DNA from: Ensifer adhaerens
GTDB taxonomy: Bacteria > Pseudomonadota > Alphaproteobacteria > Rhizobiales > Rhizobiaceae
Direction of reading: 5' to 3'
Length of the DNA stretch: 64,000 bases
NCBI GenBank assembly: GCA_900215285.1
Contig: OCMG01000002.1
Span: forward strand, 496,001-560,000
Shown: piece by piece, positions 44,804 to 53,616 of the stretch
Layout: each line of letters begins with the position of its first letter
Position numbering within the stretch: position 1 is the first letter of the stretch
The notes under the pieces: generated by a model
Told to the model about the DNA's origin: nothing
Seen by the model: the letters and a program-made list of their open reading frames with translations, nothing else
Databases searched by the model: none
Made by a program: the position numbers and the translations under genes

Positions 44804-46075
44804 TCAAAGCAGAGCAGCCGAGCGGGCCTCAATGACGACAGCGCGGAAGTCGTTGACATTGGTGAGCGTCGGTCCCGTCACCACCTGCCCTCCAATGGCA
44901 TGAAAGAAGCTATGCGCATCGTTTGCCACAAGAGCGACCCGCGCATCAAGACCGACCGCTTCGGCAGTCTCCAGGGTGCGGGGCCCGATAATCGCGCCAG
45001 CAACCTCGGCTGCGCCATCGACACCATCAGTGTCGCAGGCAATCGCATAAATGCCATCGGCGCCTTGCAGGCCTATGGCAAGCGCCAGACAGAACTCGGC
45101 ATTCGGGCCACCAACACCGTCGCCACGGCGCGTGACCGTCAATTCACCTCCGGAAAGCAACAGGACCGGCCGGCTGCCGGGCGATAGCACTCGTCGAATC
45201 TGAAGAGCGAGTTCTGCCTGCGCGCTTGCTTCCGTCCGCGCTTCGCCCTCAAGGGCATCGCCTAACAGACGCACATCATATCCTGCCTTTTCCGCCAGTT
45301 CCGCAGCGGCAGCAAGCGATTGCTTCGGCGCGGCATAGATCACGTTTTCGACGCGGGACAGGCGCGGATCGTCGGGGGACAGAACGCGATTGGGACCAGC
45401 AAGCGCGGCCCGAACGCTTGCCGGGACATCGATTTTCCATTGTTCGAGGATCGCCAGGGCATCGGCGGGCGTCGAGGCATCCCCCACCGTCGGCCCGGAC
45501 CCGATGAAAGCCGGGTCGTCGCCCGGCACATCGGAAATCAGTAGCGAGAGCATGCGCGCCGGATAGGCCGCCGCCGCCAGCTGCCCGCCCTTCACGCGGC
45601 TCAGATGCTTGCGGACGGTGTTCATTTTGTCGATGGCTGCGCCCGAAGCCAGAAGGGCCGCGTTGACCGCCTGCTTCTCGGCAAGGCTCACGCCGTCGGC
45701 CGGCGCGACCAGAAGCGCGGAGGCGCCGCCGGAGATGAGCGCCAGAACGAAATCACTCTCGCCCGCCGTCTTCACAAGTTCGAGCATGCGGGCGGTGGCG
45801 GCAAGCCCGCTTTCGTCCGGCACCGGATGCGCCGCTTCGACGATCTCGATCCCCCGACATGGCCGGTTGTAACCGTAGCGCGTGATGACCAGCCCCTCGC
45901 ACGGCCCCCAGGCCGCCTCGACCGCCTCGGCCATGCGGGCACTGGCCTTGCCGGCGCCGACGACGATCACGCGGCCTTGCGGGCGCTCTGGCAGGAAGCG
46001 CGCGAGCGAGCGCATGGGGTCGGCCACCTCCACCGCCTTGTCAAAGAGCTGTCGCAGGAAGGCTTCCGTTGTCAT
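44804..46075 (-). CDS. MOFRL-family glycerate 2-kinase
   Basis: A 423-residue GckA/TtuD-type kinase that phosphorylates D-glycerate to 2-phosphoglycerate. VIVVGAGKASARMAEAVE, SGGASALLVAPADGVSL and the C-terminal MOFRL block (LSGGELTVTRRGDGVGGPNAEFCLALA) identify it. Its ATG overlaps the LacI gene stop by four bases. It ends the long minus-strand catabolic island, so glycerate or a close relative is a likely end product of that pathway. Confidence 0.92.
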   Translation of the reverse strand: MTTEAFLRQLFDKAVEVADPMRSLARFLPERPQGRVIVVGAGKASARMAEAVEAAWGPCEGLVITRYGYNRPCRGIEIVEAAHPVPDESGLAATARMLELVKTAGESDFVLALISGGASALLVAPADGVSLAEKQAVNAALLASGAAIDKMNTVRKHLSRVKGGQLAAAAYPARMLSLLISDVPGDDPAFIGSGPTVGDASTPADALAILEQWKIDVPASVRAALAGPNRVLSPDDPRLSRVENVIYAAPKQSLAAAAELAEKAGYDVRLLGDALEGEARTEASAQAELALQIRRVLSPGSRPVLLLSGGELTVTRRGDGVGGPNAEFCLALAIGLQGADGIYAIACDTDGVDGAAEVAGAIIGPRTLETAEAVGLDARVALVANDAHSFFHAIGGQVVTGPTLTNVNDFRAVVIEARSAALL

Positions 46076-47085
46076 GTGCGCTTTCCGCCGCTGGAGTCGC
46101 GAACGATCAGTTCCACCGGCGTCCTGTGTTCGGTGATGGGGGGGTGGCTGTCTTCCAGCCAGTCGAGCACGGTTGCGGCGACGTCCTTCCCGAAGCCGGC
46201 AATGTCGCAGCGTACCGAGGTCAGCGGCGGATAGACCTGCGCGCATTCCTCGATATCGTCGAAGCCGACGATGCGGAAATCCTCGCCTACCTTCCGCCCG
46301 ATCCGGGCGCAGCCGGAGAGCAGGCCCAGCGCCACAAGGTCGGAGAAACAGATGGCCGCATCGATGTCCGGATGGTCCCGCGTCAGGATGGCCGCCGCCT
46401 CGTGGCCGAAGGCGCGGCTGGCGCGACCGGAGAGCACGAAGGGTTCGATGCCGGCCTCGGCCATCACCTCGAAATAACCGGACATGCGCTCCTGCGCCAC
46501 CGCCCGGCCCTCAAGACCACCGACGAAGGCGACGCGCTTCGCGCCGCCCCGCACCAGATGTTCTGCCGCAAGACGGCTGCCTGAAAGATAATCGGGCGCC
46601 GAAAAGGGGAAAAGCTCGATGCGCGGATCGACCTTGCGCAACACCTGCATGGTCGGAATATTGGCACGCGCAATCGCTTCGAAGGTTGCGGCCTCCTCGC
46701 CATAGGCGGGCGAGATGATCAGCGCCGACACGCCGTGCTCGATGATCGCCGAAACCACCTGCGCCTGAATGGCAGGGTCCTCGTCCGTGTTGGCAAGCAC
46801 GGTCGCATAGCCGCGCGCGGAAAGCGCCATCTGCAGCGAGGTGGCGAATTCGGTGAAGAACGGGTTGCGCAAGTCGTTGATGACGAGGCCGATCAGACCG
46901 ACATTGGCCGAACGCAGATTGGCCGCCGAGCGATTGTAGACATAGCCGAGCTTGTCCATCGCCTCGCGGACCAGAACGCGCTTTTCCTCCCGCACCAGCG
47001 GGCTTTGCTGCAACACGAGGCTGACGGTCGATTTCGACACCCCCGCCTCGCGCGCTACGTCCACAATGGTCGGTCTGCGCTCCAT
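46072..47085 (-). CDS. LacI-family transcriptional repressor
   Basis: A 337-residue repressor. The N-terminal HTH and hinge (TIVDVAREAGVSKSTVSLVL, LGYVYNRSAANLRS) precede a periplasmic-binding-like sensor domain. It is the only regulator in the 15-gene island. The double LacI-type operator at 61691-61729, upstream of the first gene, is its most likely target. A second palindrome at 50214-50225 may be another. The effector is unknown, presumably the imported sugar or an intermediate. Confidence 0.93.
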   Translation of the reverse strand: MERRPTIVDVAREAGVSKSTVSLVLQQSPLVREEKRVLVREAMDKLGYVYNRSAANLRSANVGLIGLVINDLRNPFFTEFATSLQMALSARGYATVLANTDEDPAIQAQVVSAIIEHGVSALIISPAYGEEAATFEAIARANIPTMQVLRKVDPRIELFPFSAPDYLSGSRLAAEHLVRGGAKRVAFVGGLEGRAVAQERMSGYFEVMAEAGIEPFVLSGRASRAFGHEAAAILTRDHPDIDAAICFSDLVALGLLSGCARIGRKVGEDFRIVGFDDIEECAQVYPPLTSVRCDIAGFGKDVAATVLDWLEDSHPPITEHRTPVELIVRDSSGGKRT

Positions 47086-47094
47086 GTGGCGAAC

Positions 47095-48258
47095 CTATTC
47101 GATTCCGTGGAGCGCAAGCAAGGTTCGCATCCTGTGGACGGCGAGATCTGGCATCGCGAGCAGCCCCGCCTGATCCGCCAGCCGGAAAACCACCGCATAG
47201 TGCGTGATGTCGCGGCTCGACTGGAAACCGGCCGGCATGATGAAATGCGTCTGGAATCCGTTGAGCCAGGCGAGAAACGCGATGCCTGCCTTGTAGAAGC
47301 GCGTCGGCGCGCGGAAGATTTCGCGGCTGAGCGGAACGGTCGGTGCAAATAGCCGGTGATAGGTCTCACTGTCGCCCTCAGCGAGTGCTTCGAGAGCTTG
47401 GCTCGCTGCCGGCGCAATCGCCGCGAAAATGCCGAGCAGCGCATGCGAATAATGCTGCCCGTCGCCTTCGATCAACGCCGCATAGTTGAAGTCGTCGCCC
47501 GTATAGAGCCGCACGCCAGCCGGCAGGCGCGCGCGGAAAGCCTCTTCATGCGCCTGATCGAGCAGCGAAATCTTGATGCCGTCGACCTTGGCAGGATTTT
47601 CCGCAATCAGATCCAGCACGAAATCGCTCGCGTCCGCGACATCGCTCGTGCCCCAATAGCCTGCAAGCGCCGGATCGAACATGTCGCCGAGCCAATGCAG
47701 GATGACGGGCTGAGCCGCGCCATCGATCAGTCGGCGATAGACCTTGCGATAGATGTCGCGGCCCGCGCCAATGGCGGTGAAGGCGCGCGAGGCCATGAGG
47801 ATCAGCTGCCCGCCCGCCGCCTCAATAGCGGAGGCCTGCGTTTCGTAAGCCTTGAGGATCGCATCGGCATCCCGGAGATCGGCAAGCGCGACGTGATCCG
47901 TGCCCGCCCCGCAGGCGACGCGCGGCTTTTGGCTATGGGCTTTCGCAGCGACCATCGTCCGTTCGATCAGTTCCTTCGCCGTGAGCCAGTCCACGCCCAT
48001 GCCACGCTGGGCCGTGTCCATCGCTTCGGCGAGGCCGAGACCCTGGTCCCAGAGCCCTTGCCGAAAGGCGAGCGTCGCGTCCCAATCGACCGCCGGGCGC
48101 GTGTCCCAGGGGCTGTGCTCGCGCAAGGGATCGGAAACGACATGGGCGGCGGCAAAGGCGGTGCGGGTGAACGGCACGCGCGGCGCGCGGGGCACAAGCG
48201 GCGTTCCGGTGAGCGAATAGGCTTCGAGCGTGTGATCGGCCTTCGGCAGTTTCAGCAT
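47095..48258 (-). CDS. DUF993 family protein, aldolase-like TIM barrel
   Basis: A 387-residue protein of the DUF993 family, distantly related to dihydrodipicolinate synthase. The segment KVDGIKISLLD places Lys229 where the Schiff-base lysine sits in class I aldolases of this fold. Other marks are RVACGAGTDHV and LYTGDDFNYAALIEGDG. The function is not established. A retro-aldol or dehydratase step in the surrounding pathway is my inference. It lies nine bases before the LacI gene and nine after the Dabb gene. Confidence 0.75.
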   Translation of the reverse strand: MLKLPKADHTLEAYSLTGTPLVPRAPRVPFTRTAFAAAHVVSDPLREHSPWDTRPAVDWDATLAFRQGLWDQGLGLAEAMDTAQRGMGVDWLTAKELIERTMVAAKAHSQKPRVACGAGTDHVALADLRDADAILKAYETQASAIEAAGGQLILMASRAFTAIGAGRDIYRKVYRRLIDGAAQPVILHWLGDMFDPALAGYWGTSDVADASDFVLDLIAENPAKVDGIKISLLDQAHEEAFRARLPAGVRLYTGDDFNYAALIEGDGQHYSHALLGIFAAIAPAASQALEALAEGDSETYHRLFAPTVPLSREIFRAPTRFYKAGIAFLAWLNGFQTHFIMPAGFQSSRDITHYAVVFRLADQAGLLAMPDLAVHRMRTLLALHGIE

Positions 48259-48267
48259 GGGTGCCTC

Positions 48268-48585
48268 CTATTCATGAACCGGCAGATCGAAGACAAGAAT
48301 GCCGTCGAGCCCGCCCTCGGCATGGGCGACAAGCTTCGCGCCGAGCGCCTTGTGATCGGGGTGGGTCTGGTAGGCTTCCAGCGCGTCCCAGCCGTCGAAA
48401 TCGACCACGAAGCCGTGCATGTAGCCGCGTTCGATCTTTTCGGGACTCTCGCTTCGGCCCGAAGTGATGGCCAGCACGCCGGAGATTTTCGAGCGGATGG
48501 CTTCCAGTTCTTCGAACATGACCGCGACCTGAGCCTCGGTGACGTCAGCGCGGAAGCGAATGAGAACGATATGGCGGATCATCAT
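48268..48585 (-). CDS. Dabb (stress-responsive alpha/beta barrel) protein
   Basis: A 105-residue dimeric alpha/beta-barrel protein. IRHIVLIRFRADVTEAQV at the start and FVVDFDGWDALEAYQTHPDHKAL in the middle are the Dabb pattern. Family members range from plant stress proteins to cyclases and small sugar-acid isomerases, so the reaction is open. The start is ambiguous between adjacent ATGs at 48585 and 48582. It is embedded between GMC and DUF993 genes with spacings of 13 and 9 bases. Confidence 0.85.
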   Translation of the reverse strand: MMIRHIVLIRFRADVTEAQVAVMFEELEAIRSKISGVLAITSGRSESPEKIERGYMHGFVVDFDGWDALEAYQTHPDHKALGAKLVAHAEGGLDGILVFDLPVHE

Positions 48586-48598
48586 TTGAGCGTTCCTC

Positions 48599-50185
48599 TC
48601 AGAGGCCATGGGCGGCGCGGATCATGTCGGCGGCTTTTTCCGCGATCATGATCGTCGGCGCATTCGTGTTGGACGAGACCAGCGTCGGCATGATCGAGGC
48701 ATCGACGACGCGCAGGCGTTCGATTCCGTTGAAGCGCAATTGCGGATCGACGACGGCGGCGGGATCAGCCCCCATGCGGCATGTACCGGCGGGGTGGTGA
48801 TCGGTCTTGGCGTGGCGGCAGGCGTAGTTGAAATAATCTTGTTCCGTCCGCACCTCCGGCCCCGGCAGGCGTTCCGCCTTCACATAGGGCTTCAGCGCAT
48901 CCTGCCGCATGATCTCCTGCGCGAGCTTCAGGCCCTTGATCGACATCTCGCGGTCGTAAGGATCGGCCCAGTAATTTGGGTCGATCAGCGGTGCGGCCAG
49001 CGGATCGGAGGAGGCAAGCCGCACGGTGCCGCGCGAGCGCGGGCGCAGATAGGCGGAATTCAGCGTCACGCCGCCATTTTCCATCGCAGTCACGCCGGCC
49101 TCGATGCCGGAACCGAGCCCGAGATGGAACTGGATATCCGGCGAACGGGCCTCCGGATCGGCATACCAGAAGCCACCCGTCTCGAAGAGGCTGGAGGCCA
49201 CCGGCCCCTTTTTCTGAAGGAGATATTGCAGGCCGGCAAGCACCGACAGATGCGGCTTGGCATAGCGGTCATACGTGTGCGGGCCACTGCATTCGGCAAT
49301 CACGAAGAGATCGACATGGTCCTGAAGGTTCGAGCCGACGCCCGGCTGGTCATGGACGACCGGCAGGCCAACGGAGCGCAGGTGATCCGCCGGGCCGATG
49401 CCGGAGAGCATCAGCAGGCGCGGACTGCCGATGGCGCCCGACGACATGATGATCTCGACATCGGCGCGAATGATCCCCTCACCCGACACCTCGACACCGA
49501 CCGCCTTGCCGTTCTCGACGATGACACGCAGGATCTGCGCGCCGGTCTTGATCGTGAGGTTCGGCCGATGGCGGGCCGGGTTCAGATAGGCGACCGAGGC
49601 CGAGGACCGGCGCACATTGCGCTGCGTCAGCTGGTAATAGCCGACGCCGTCCTGCTTCTCGCCGGTCATATCCTCGTTGGTCGGAATGCCGAGCTGCCCG
49701 GCGGCCCTGAAATAGGCCTCGCAGATCGGCAGCGGAGCGGCCGGCTTGCTGACACCCAGCGGGCCGCCCTTGCCGTGATAGCGGTTATCATAGGTGTCGT
49801 TGTCTTCCGCCTTGCGGAAATAGGGCAGCACGTCCTCATAAGACCAGCCCTCGCAGCCCATCTGCCGCCAGTCGTCATAGTCGAGCGCATTGCCGCGCGT
49901 GTAGATCTGCGCATTGATGGTCGAGCCGCCGCCCAGAACCTTGGCCTGGGTGTAGCGGATCACCATGTTGTTCATGTGCTTCTGCGGCACGCTGTGCCAG
50001 CCCCAGCTGCCGATGCCCTTGGTCATTTTCGCAAAGCCCGCCGGCATATGGTAGAACGGATGCCAATCACGCCCGCCTGCCTCCAGCAACAGCACGCGCG
50101 CCTTGGGGTTTTCCGAAAGCCGGGCCGCCAGCACCGAGCCGGCCGACCCGCCGCCGCAGATGATGAAATCGTAAGACGTCTGCAT
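48599..50185 (-). CDS. GMC-family FAD oxidoreductase (choline-dehydrogenase-like)
   Basis: Flavo-oxidoreductase of 528 residues. The FAD motif is FIICGGGSAGSVLAARLSE, the GMC signature VLGGGSTINAQIYTRGN, and the active-site His/Asn come from HHPAGTCRMG and the C-terminal NTNAPT. It would oxidise an alcohol to an aldehyde or ketone. There is no signal peptide, so it is cytosolic or membrane-associated. The ATG at 50185 follows AGAGG. A palindrome at 50214-50225 lies just upstream, hinting at separate control of the last five genes. Confidence 0.92.
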   Translation of the reverse strand: MQTSYDFIICGGGSAGSVLAARLSENPKARVLLLEAGGRDWHPFYHMPAGFAKMTKGIGSWGWHSVPQKHMNNMVIRYTQAKVLGGGSTINAQIYTRGNALDYDDWRQMGCEGWSYEDVLPYFRKAEDNDTYDNRYHGKGGPLGVSKPAAPLPICEAYFRAAGQLGIPTNEDMTGEKQDGVGYYQLTQRNVRRSSASVAYLNPARHRPNLTIKTGAQILRVIVENGKAVGVEVSGEGIIRADVEIIMSSGAIGSPRLLMLSGIGPADHLRSVGLPVVHDQPGVGSNLQDHVDLFVIAECSGPHTYDRYAKPHLSVLAGLQYLLQKKGPVASSLFETGGFWYADPEARSPDIQFHLGLGSGIEAGVTAMENGGVTLNSAYLRPRSRGTVRLASSDPLAAPLIDPNYWADPYDREMSIKGLKLAQEIMRQDALKPYVKAERLPGPEVRTEQDYFNYACRHAKTDHHPAGTCRMGADPAAVVDPQLRFNGIERLRVVDASIMPTLVSSNTNAPTIMIAEKAADMIRAAHGL

Positions 50186-50213
50186 TTTCTGAACCTCTAC
50201 AAGCAATTCCAGC

Positions 50214-50225
50214 GAAACCGGTTTC
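50214..50225 (-). promoter_or_regulatory. GAAACCGGTTTC palindrome, candidate operator upstream of the first GMC gene
   Basis: A perfect 12-bp palindrome with a central CCGG, the form typical of LacI/GalR-family operators, lies 28 bases before the GMC ATG. It is enclosed by a wider inverted pair, CAATTCC (50204-50210) and GGAATTG (50232-50238), so an RNA hairpin is the alternative reading. Confidence 0.5.
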
Positions 50226-50247
50226 ACGTCCGGAATTGCGCAAAAAT

Positions 50248-51006
50248 CTAAAGCCTCTGCAGCGAGAGACCGCCGTCGACCGGGATCACCGCGCCACTGG
50301 AAAAGGCCATCTGCCCAGTGGCGAGCGGCACCACGGCCGCGCCGATATCGCCCGGCTGCCCCCAGCGCGCCGCCGGGACCAGCCCGCCCTCAATCCGCGC
50401 GGTGTATTTGTCCTTCACACCCGCCGTCATGCCGGTCTCGATGATGCCGGGGCGAAGTTCGAAGACGCCGATGCCGTGCGGTGCCATGCGCACCGCAAAC
50501 AGTTGCGCCATCATCGAAGCCGCCGATTTCGACAGGCAATATTCTGCCCGCTCGATGGAAATCATCTCGGCGCTGACGGAGGTCACGAAGAGCATGGAGC
50601 GGTAGTGGTCGCTGACGTTGGCCAGCATGTGCCGCGCCGCCGCTTGCGCCAGGAAGAAGGCCCCGCGCAGGTTGATGTCGAAGACGAAATCGAAGCTCTC
50701 CGGCACCATGTCCAGCATGTCGCCCCGCACCTTCGCCGGCACGCCGGCATTGGAGACGAAGGTATCGATCGGCCCCATGGCACGAACGACATCGGCAATG
50801 CAGGCTTCGGCATGCGTAACGTCGCGCAGGTCATGCTGGAAATAGCGCGCGTCGGCGCCGAGTGCAGCGAGCGCCTCGCCGACGAGATCGTTTTCCGACG
50901 CGACTTCGGCCACCAGCGCCACCCGGAAACCGGCCGCGACAAGCGCCTCAGCGATGCCGAAACCGATGCCCTGCTGGCCGCCGGTGATGAGAGCAAGCGG
51001 GCTCAT
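50248..51006 (-). CDS. Short-chain dehydrogenase/reductase
   Basis: Classical SDR of 252 residues. The cofactor motif is TGGQQGIGFGIAE, then SNAGV, the catalytic Ser144/146, and Tyr156-x3-Lys160 (YCLSK). The ATG at 51006 overlaps the stop of the second GMC gene by four bases. The open frame continues far upstream but only as a shadow of that gene. It presumably interconverts a hydroxyl and a carbonyl in the island's pathway. Confidence 0.92.
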   Translation of the reverse strand: MSPLALITGGQQGIGFGIAEALVAAGFRVALVAEVASENDLVGEALAALGADARYFQHDLRDVTHAEACIADVVRAMGPIDTFVSNAGVPAKVRGDMLDMVPESFDFVFDINLRGAFFLAQAAARHMLANVSDHYRSMLFVTSVSAEMISIERAEYCLSKSAASMMAQLFAVRMAPHGIGVFELRPGIIETGMTAGVKDKYTARIEGGLVPAARWGQPGDIGAAVVPLATGQMAFSSGAVIPVDGGLSLQRL

Positions 51007-52502
51007 GCCGTGGCCTCCGTTTCCAGAATATGTCTCGCCATGCGCAGCGAGAGTGCTGCAATCGTCAGCGCCGGGTTGACCGCAGCCGAGGTCGGCAGGA
51101 CGGAAGCATCCGCTATGAAGAGATTGCGATGATCGTGGCTGCGGCCGAAGGAATTGACGACGCTCGACGCCGGGTCGCTCCCCATCCGCGCCGTCCCGCA
51201 TTGATGCGAGGGCGTGCGGCGGTCGAAGGGGCGGGACATGACGACGGGATAGCCGGCCTTGCGCAGCAGTGCCTTCAGCTTCTCGACCAGCTGCAGATGC
51301 GCCTCCCAGTTCGAGCGCTTCCAGTCGAGCACGATCTGCCCGTTGCGCAGCGTCACCCGGCTTTGCGGGTTCGGCAGATCTTCCGACATGGCGTAGAGAT
51401 CGACCGCACGGGCGGCGATCCAGTCCGCAATCGCTCCGGGCAGCGGCGAATTGGCCTTCAGGATCGTGCCGGTGATCTTGCCCAGCAACTGGATATTGCC
51501 CAGCGGCTCGCCATTCGGCCCGCCGGTCAGGTAGAAGTCGTTGACCATCAGGGTCTTCTGATAGACCGAATTGTTCTTCCGGAACGGATGCAGGGCCAGA
51601 ACGGCCGAGCAATTGTGGTTCATGAAATTGCGGCCGACCTGGTCGGAGCTGTTGGCGAGCCCGTTCGGGTAGCGCTCACTGTCGGAGGCGAGCAGGATCG
51701 AGGCCGAGCGGACGGCACCCGCCGCCAGCACGATGACGGGCGCTTCGAGCACCTTTCGCTGACCCGCTTCAAGGACCTCGACGCCCGTGATCAGCCCATC
51801 CGCCCCGGCAATCAGCCGCGTGACTTCGCAGCCTGTCCGAAGCGTCACGTTCGGGTGTTTCAAGGCCTCTTCCAGCCCCACCGTCTCGGCGTCCATCTTG
51901 CCGCCGCAGGTATTGGGATAGGCATCCCAGGTCGTCTGTCCGGCCTTCAGCCAGCGCTCGATATCGACGCCGAGCGGCAGCGAGGCCGGGTGCAGGCCGA
52001 CGCGCTTCAGGCGCTGGCGCAGATCCGCAATTGGGGCCTCGTCACGGACTGGCGCATAGGGATAGGTGCCGGAATGGCGCGGTTCGGTCGGGTCGTCGCC
52101 GAGTTCGCCGCGCACCTGATAGAGCGTTTCCGCCTGCTGGTAGAAGGGCTCGATCTCGTCATAGGAAAGCGGCCAGCCCGGCGTTGTGCCGCCCATGTGG
52201 CGGAGCGGGCTGAAGTCCTCCTTGCGGTAGCGGATGAGCACCGCGCCGTAGAATTTCGAATTGCCGCCGACATTGTAATAGTTGCCGGGATTGAATGGCC
52301 TTCCCTCGCCGTCCAGCCATTCTTCCTTGGGGCGGAAGTGGCCGCGGGCGAAAATCGAAGCCGCATCCCGATCGGCGGGAGAGGGTTGCAGCCGCTCGCC
52401 CTTTTCGAGGATCAGGATGCGGCGCCGGGAGGAGGCCAGGGCTGCGGCCAAGGTCGCGCCCCCCATTCCGGAACCGATAATGATGATGTCGTGCTCGCTC
52501 AC
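51003..52502 (-). CDS. GMC-family FAD oxidoreductase (pyranose/C-glycoside oxidase-like)
   Basis: Flavoprotein of 499 residues, distinct from the other GMC protein here. FAD motif IIIIGSGMGGATLAAALASS, then NYYNVGGNSKFYGAVLIRYR, and the C-terminal SHQCGTARMG with NPALT. The His-Gln-Cys-Gly-Thr start of the catalytic block and the short length resemble sugar-oxidising GMC enzymes more than choline dehydrogenase. There is no export signal and no cytochrome partner nearby. It overlaps the ATPase gene and the SDR gene by four bases each. Confidence 0.87.
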   Translation of the reverse strand: MSEHDIIIIGSGMGGATLAAALASSRRRILILEKGERLQPSPADRDAASIFARGHFRPKEEWLDGEGRPFNPGNYYNVGGNSKFYGAVLIRYRKEDFSPLRHMGGTTPGWPLSYDEIEPFYQQAETLYQVRGELGDDPTEPRHSGTYPYAPVRDEAPIADLRQRLKRVGLHPASLPLGVDIERWLKAGQTTWDAYPNTCGGKMDAETVGLEEALKHPNVTLRTGCEVTRLIAGADGLITGVEVLEAGQRKVLEAPVIVLAAGAVRSASILLASDSERYPNGLANSSDQVGRNFMNHNCSAVLALHPFRKNNSVYQKTLMVNDFYLTGGPNGEPLGNIQLLGKITGTILKANSPLPGAIADWIAARAVDLYAMSEDLPNPQSRVTLRNGQIVLDWKRSNWEAHLQLVEKLKALLRKAGYPVVMSRPFDRRTPSHQCGTARMGSDPASSVVNSFGRSHDHRNLFIADASVLPTSAAVNPALTIAALSLRMARHILETEATA

Positions 52503-53611
52503 GGCTTGATCCGTTCCTCGGATGCGGGATCGAAGGCGACGGCCTTCTCCATGTTGACGGCAAAGTCGAACCGCTGGCCGGCGCGGATATCGGTATCGGC
52601 ACGCATGCGTGCGATCACATCCTTGCCAGAGAGCGACATGGTGACGAATGTATCGGAGCCCGCTGGCTCGGTCACGATGACATCGTTGGTCAGCGGCACG
52701 ATATTGTTGGACTTGCGGTCCGCCCCTTCCGGGTCGGTGATCGCTTCCGGGCGGATGCCGAGCAGGATATTCTTGCCATCCCAGGCGGTGAGGTTCTGCT
52801 GGCTGAAGCGCAGATGCTGGGCCTCGCCCTTCGCGTCCTTGACCTCCGCATACGGCATGCCGTCCTTCACGACGACTTTCGCGGAGATGACATTCATCGC
52901 CGGGCTGCCCATGAAGGTAGCGACGAAGACATTGGCCGGCGTGTCGTAGATCTCCTTCGGCGTGCCGAGCTGCTGGATATAGCCCTTGTACATGACGGCA
53001 ATGCGCGTCGAGAGCGTCATTGCCTCGATCTGGTCATGCGTCACATAGACGATGGTCGTCTTCAGCTTTTCATGCAGCTTCTTGATCTCGGTGCGCATGT
53101 CGACACGCAGTTTCGCATCGAGGTTCGACAGCGGCTCGTCGAAGAGGAAGACATCCGGATCGCGCACCAGGGCGCGGCCCATGGCGACACGCTGGCGCTG
53201 GCCGCCGGAAAGCTGGCCGGGCTTGCGGTCCAGCAGGTGGTCGATCTGCAGCAGCTTCGCCACATCGCCCAGCGACTTGTCGCGCTCCGGCTTCGGCACG
53301 CCGTGCATTTCGAGACCGAAAGTGATGTTCTGCGCCACCGTCATGTTGGGATAGAGCGCGTAGCTCTGGAACACCATGGCGATATTACGCTTGGATGGGT
53401 GCACGCCATTGATGACGCGGCCCTTGATCGAGATGTCGCCCGACGAAATGCCCTCAAGCCCCGCGATCATGCCGAGCAGTGTGGATTTCCCGCAGCCCGA
53501 GGGGCCGACGAGGACGAGGAACTCGCCCTCCTCGATGGAGATATCCACGCGATGCAGCACTTCCAGCTTGCCGTAGGACTTGGTGACGTTTGCGATGTCG
53601 AGAAAGCCCAT
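52499..53611 (-). CDS. Carbohydrate ABC transporter ATP-binding protein (UgpC/MalK type)
   Basis: CUT1 ATPase of 370 residues. Walker A is GPSGCGKST, the signature LSGGQRQR, Walker [13 protein letters not shown], and a C-terminal TOBE domain starts around residue 240. It is longer than the ATPase at 34520-35524 and not a close duplicate of it. It lies five bases after the MalG-type permease gene and overlaps the second GMC gene, tying import to oxidation. Confidence 0.94.
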   Translation of the reverse strand: MGFLDIANVTKSYGKLEVLHRVDISIEEGEFLVLVGPSGCGKSTLLGMIAGLEGISSGDISIKGRVINGVHPSKRNIAMVFQSYALYPNMTVAQNITFGLEMHGVPKPERDKSLGDVAKLLQIDHLLDRKPGQLSGGQRQRVAMGRALVRDPDVFLFDEPLSNLDAKLRVDMRTEIKKLHEKLKTTIVYVTHDQIEAMTLSTRIAVMYKGYIQQLGTPKEIYDTPANVFVATFMGSPAMNVISAKVVVKDGMPYAEVKDAKGEAQHLRFSQQNLTAWDGKNILLGIRPEAITDPEGADRKSNNIVPLTNDVIVTEPAGSDTFVTMSLSGKDVIARMRADTDIRAGQRFDFAVNMEKAVAFDPASEERIKP

Positions 53612-53616
53612 GGTTC

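Noticed and set aside
48608..50251. 547-codon plus-strand frame opposite the first GMC gene
   Set aside because: Antisense shadow with Arg/His/Asp-rich composition.
50248..51612. 454-codon version of the short-chain dehydrogenase
   Set aside because: The region above 51006 is out-of-frame sequence of the GMC gene. The SDR fold starts at 51006.
51030..52949. 639-codon plus-strand frame opposite the second GMC and ATPase genes
   Set aside because: Antisense to two well-identified enzymes with intact motifs; no ribosome site or family signature.
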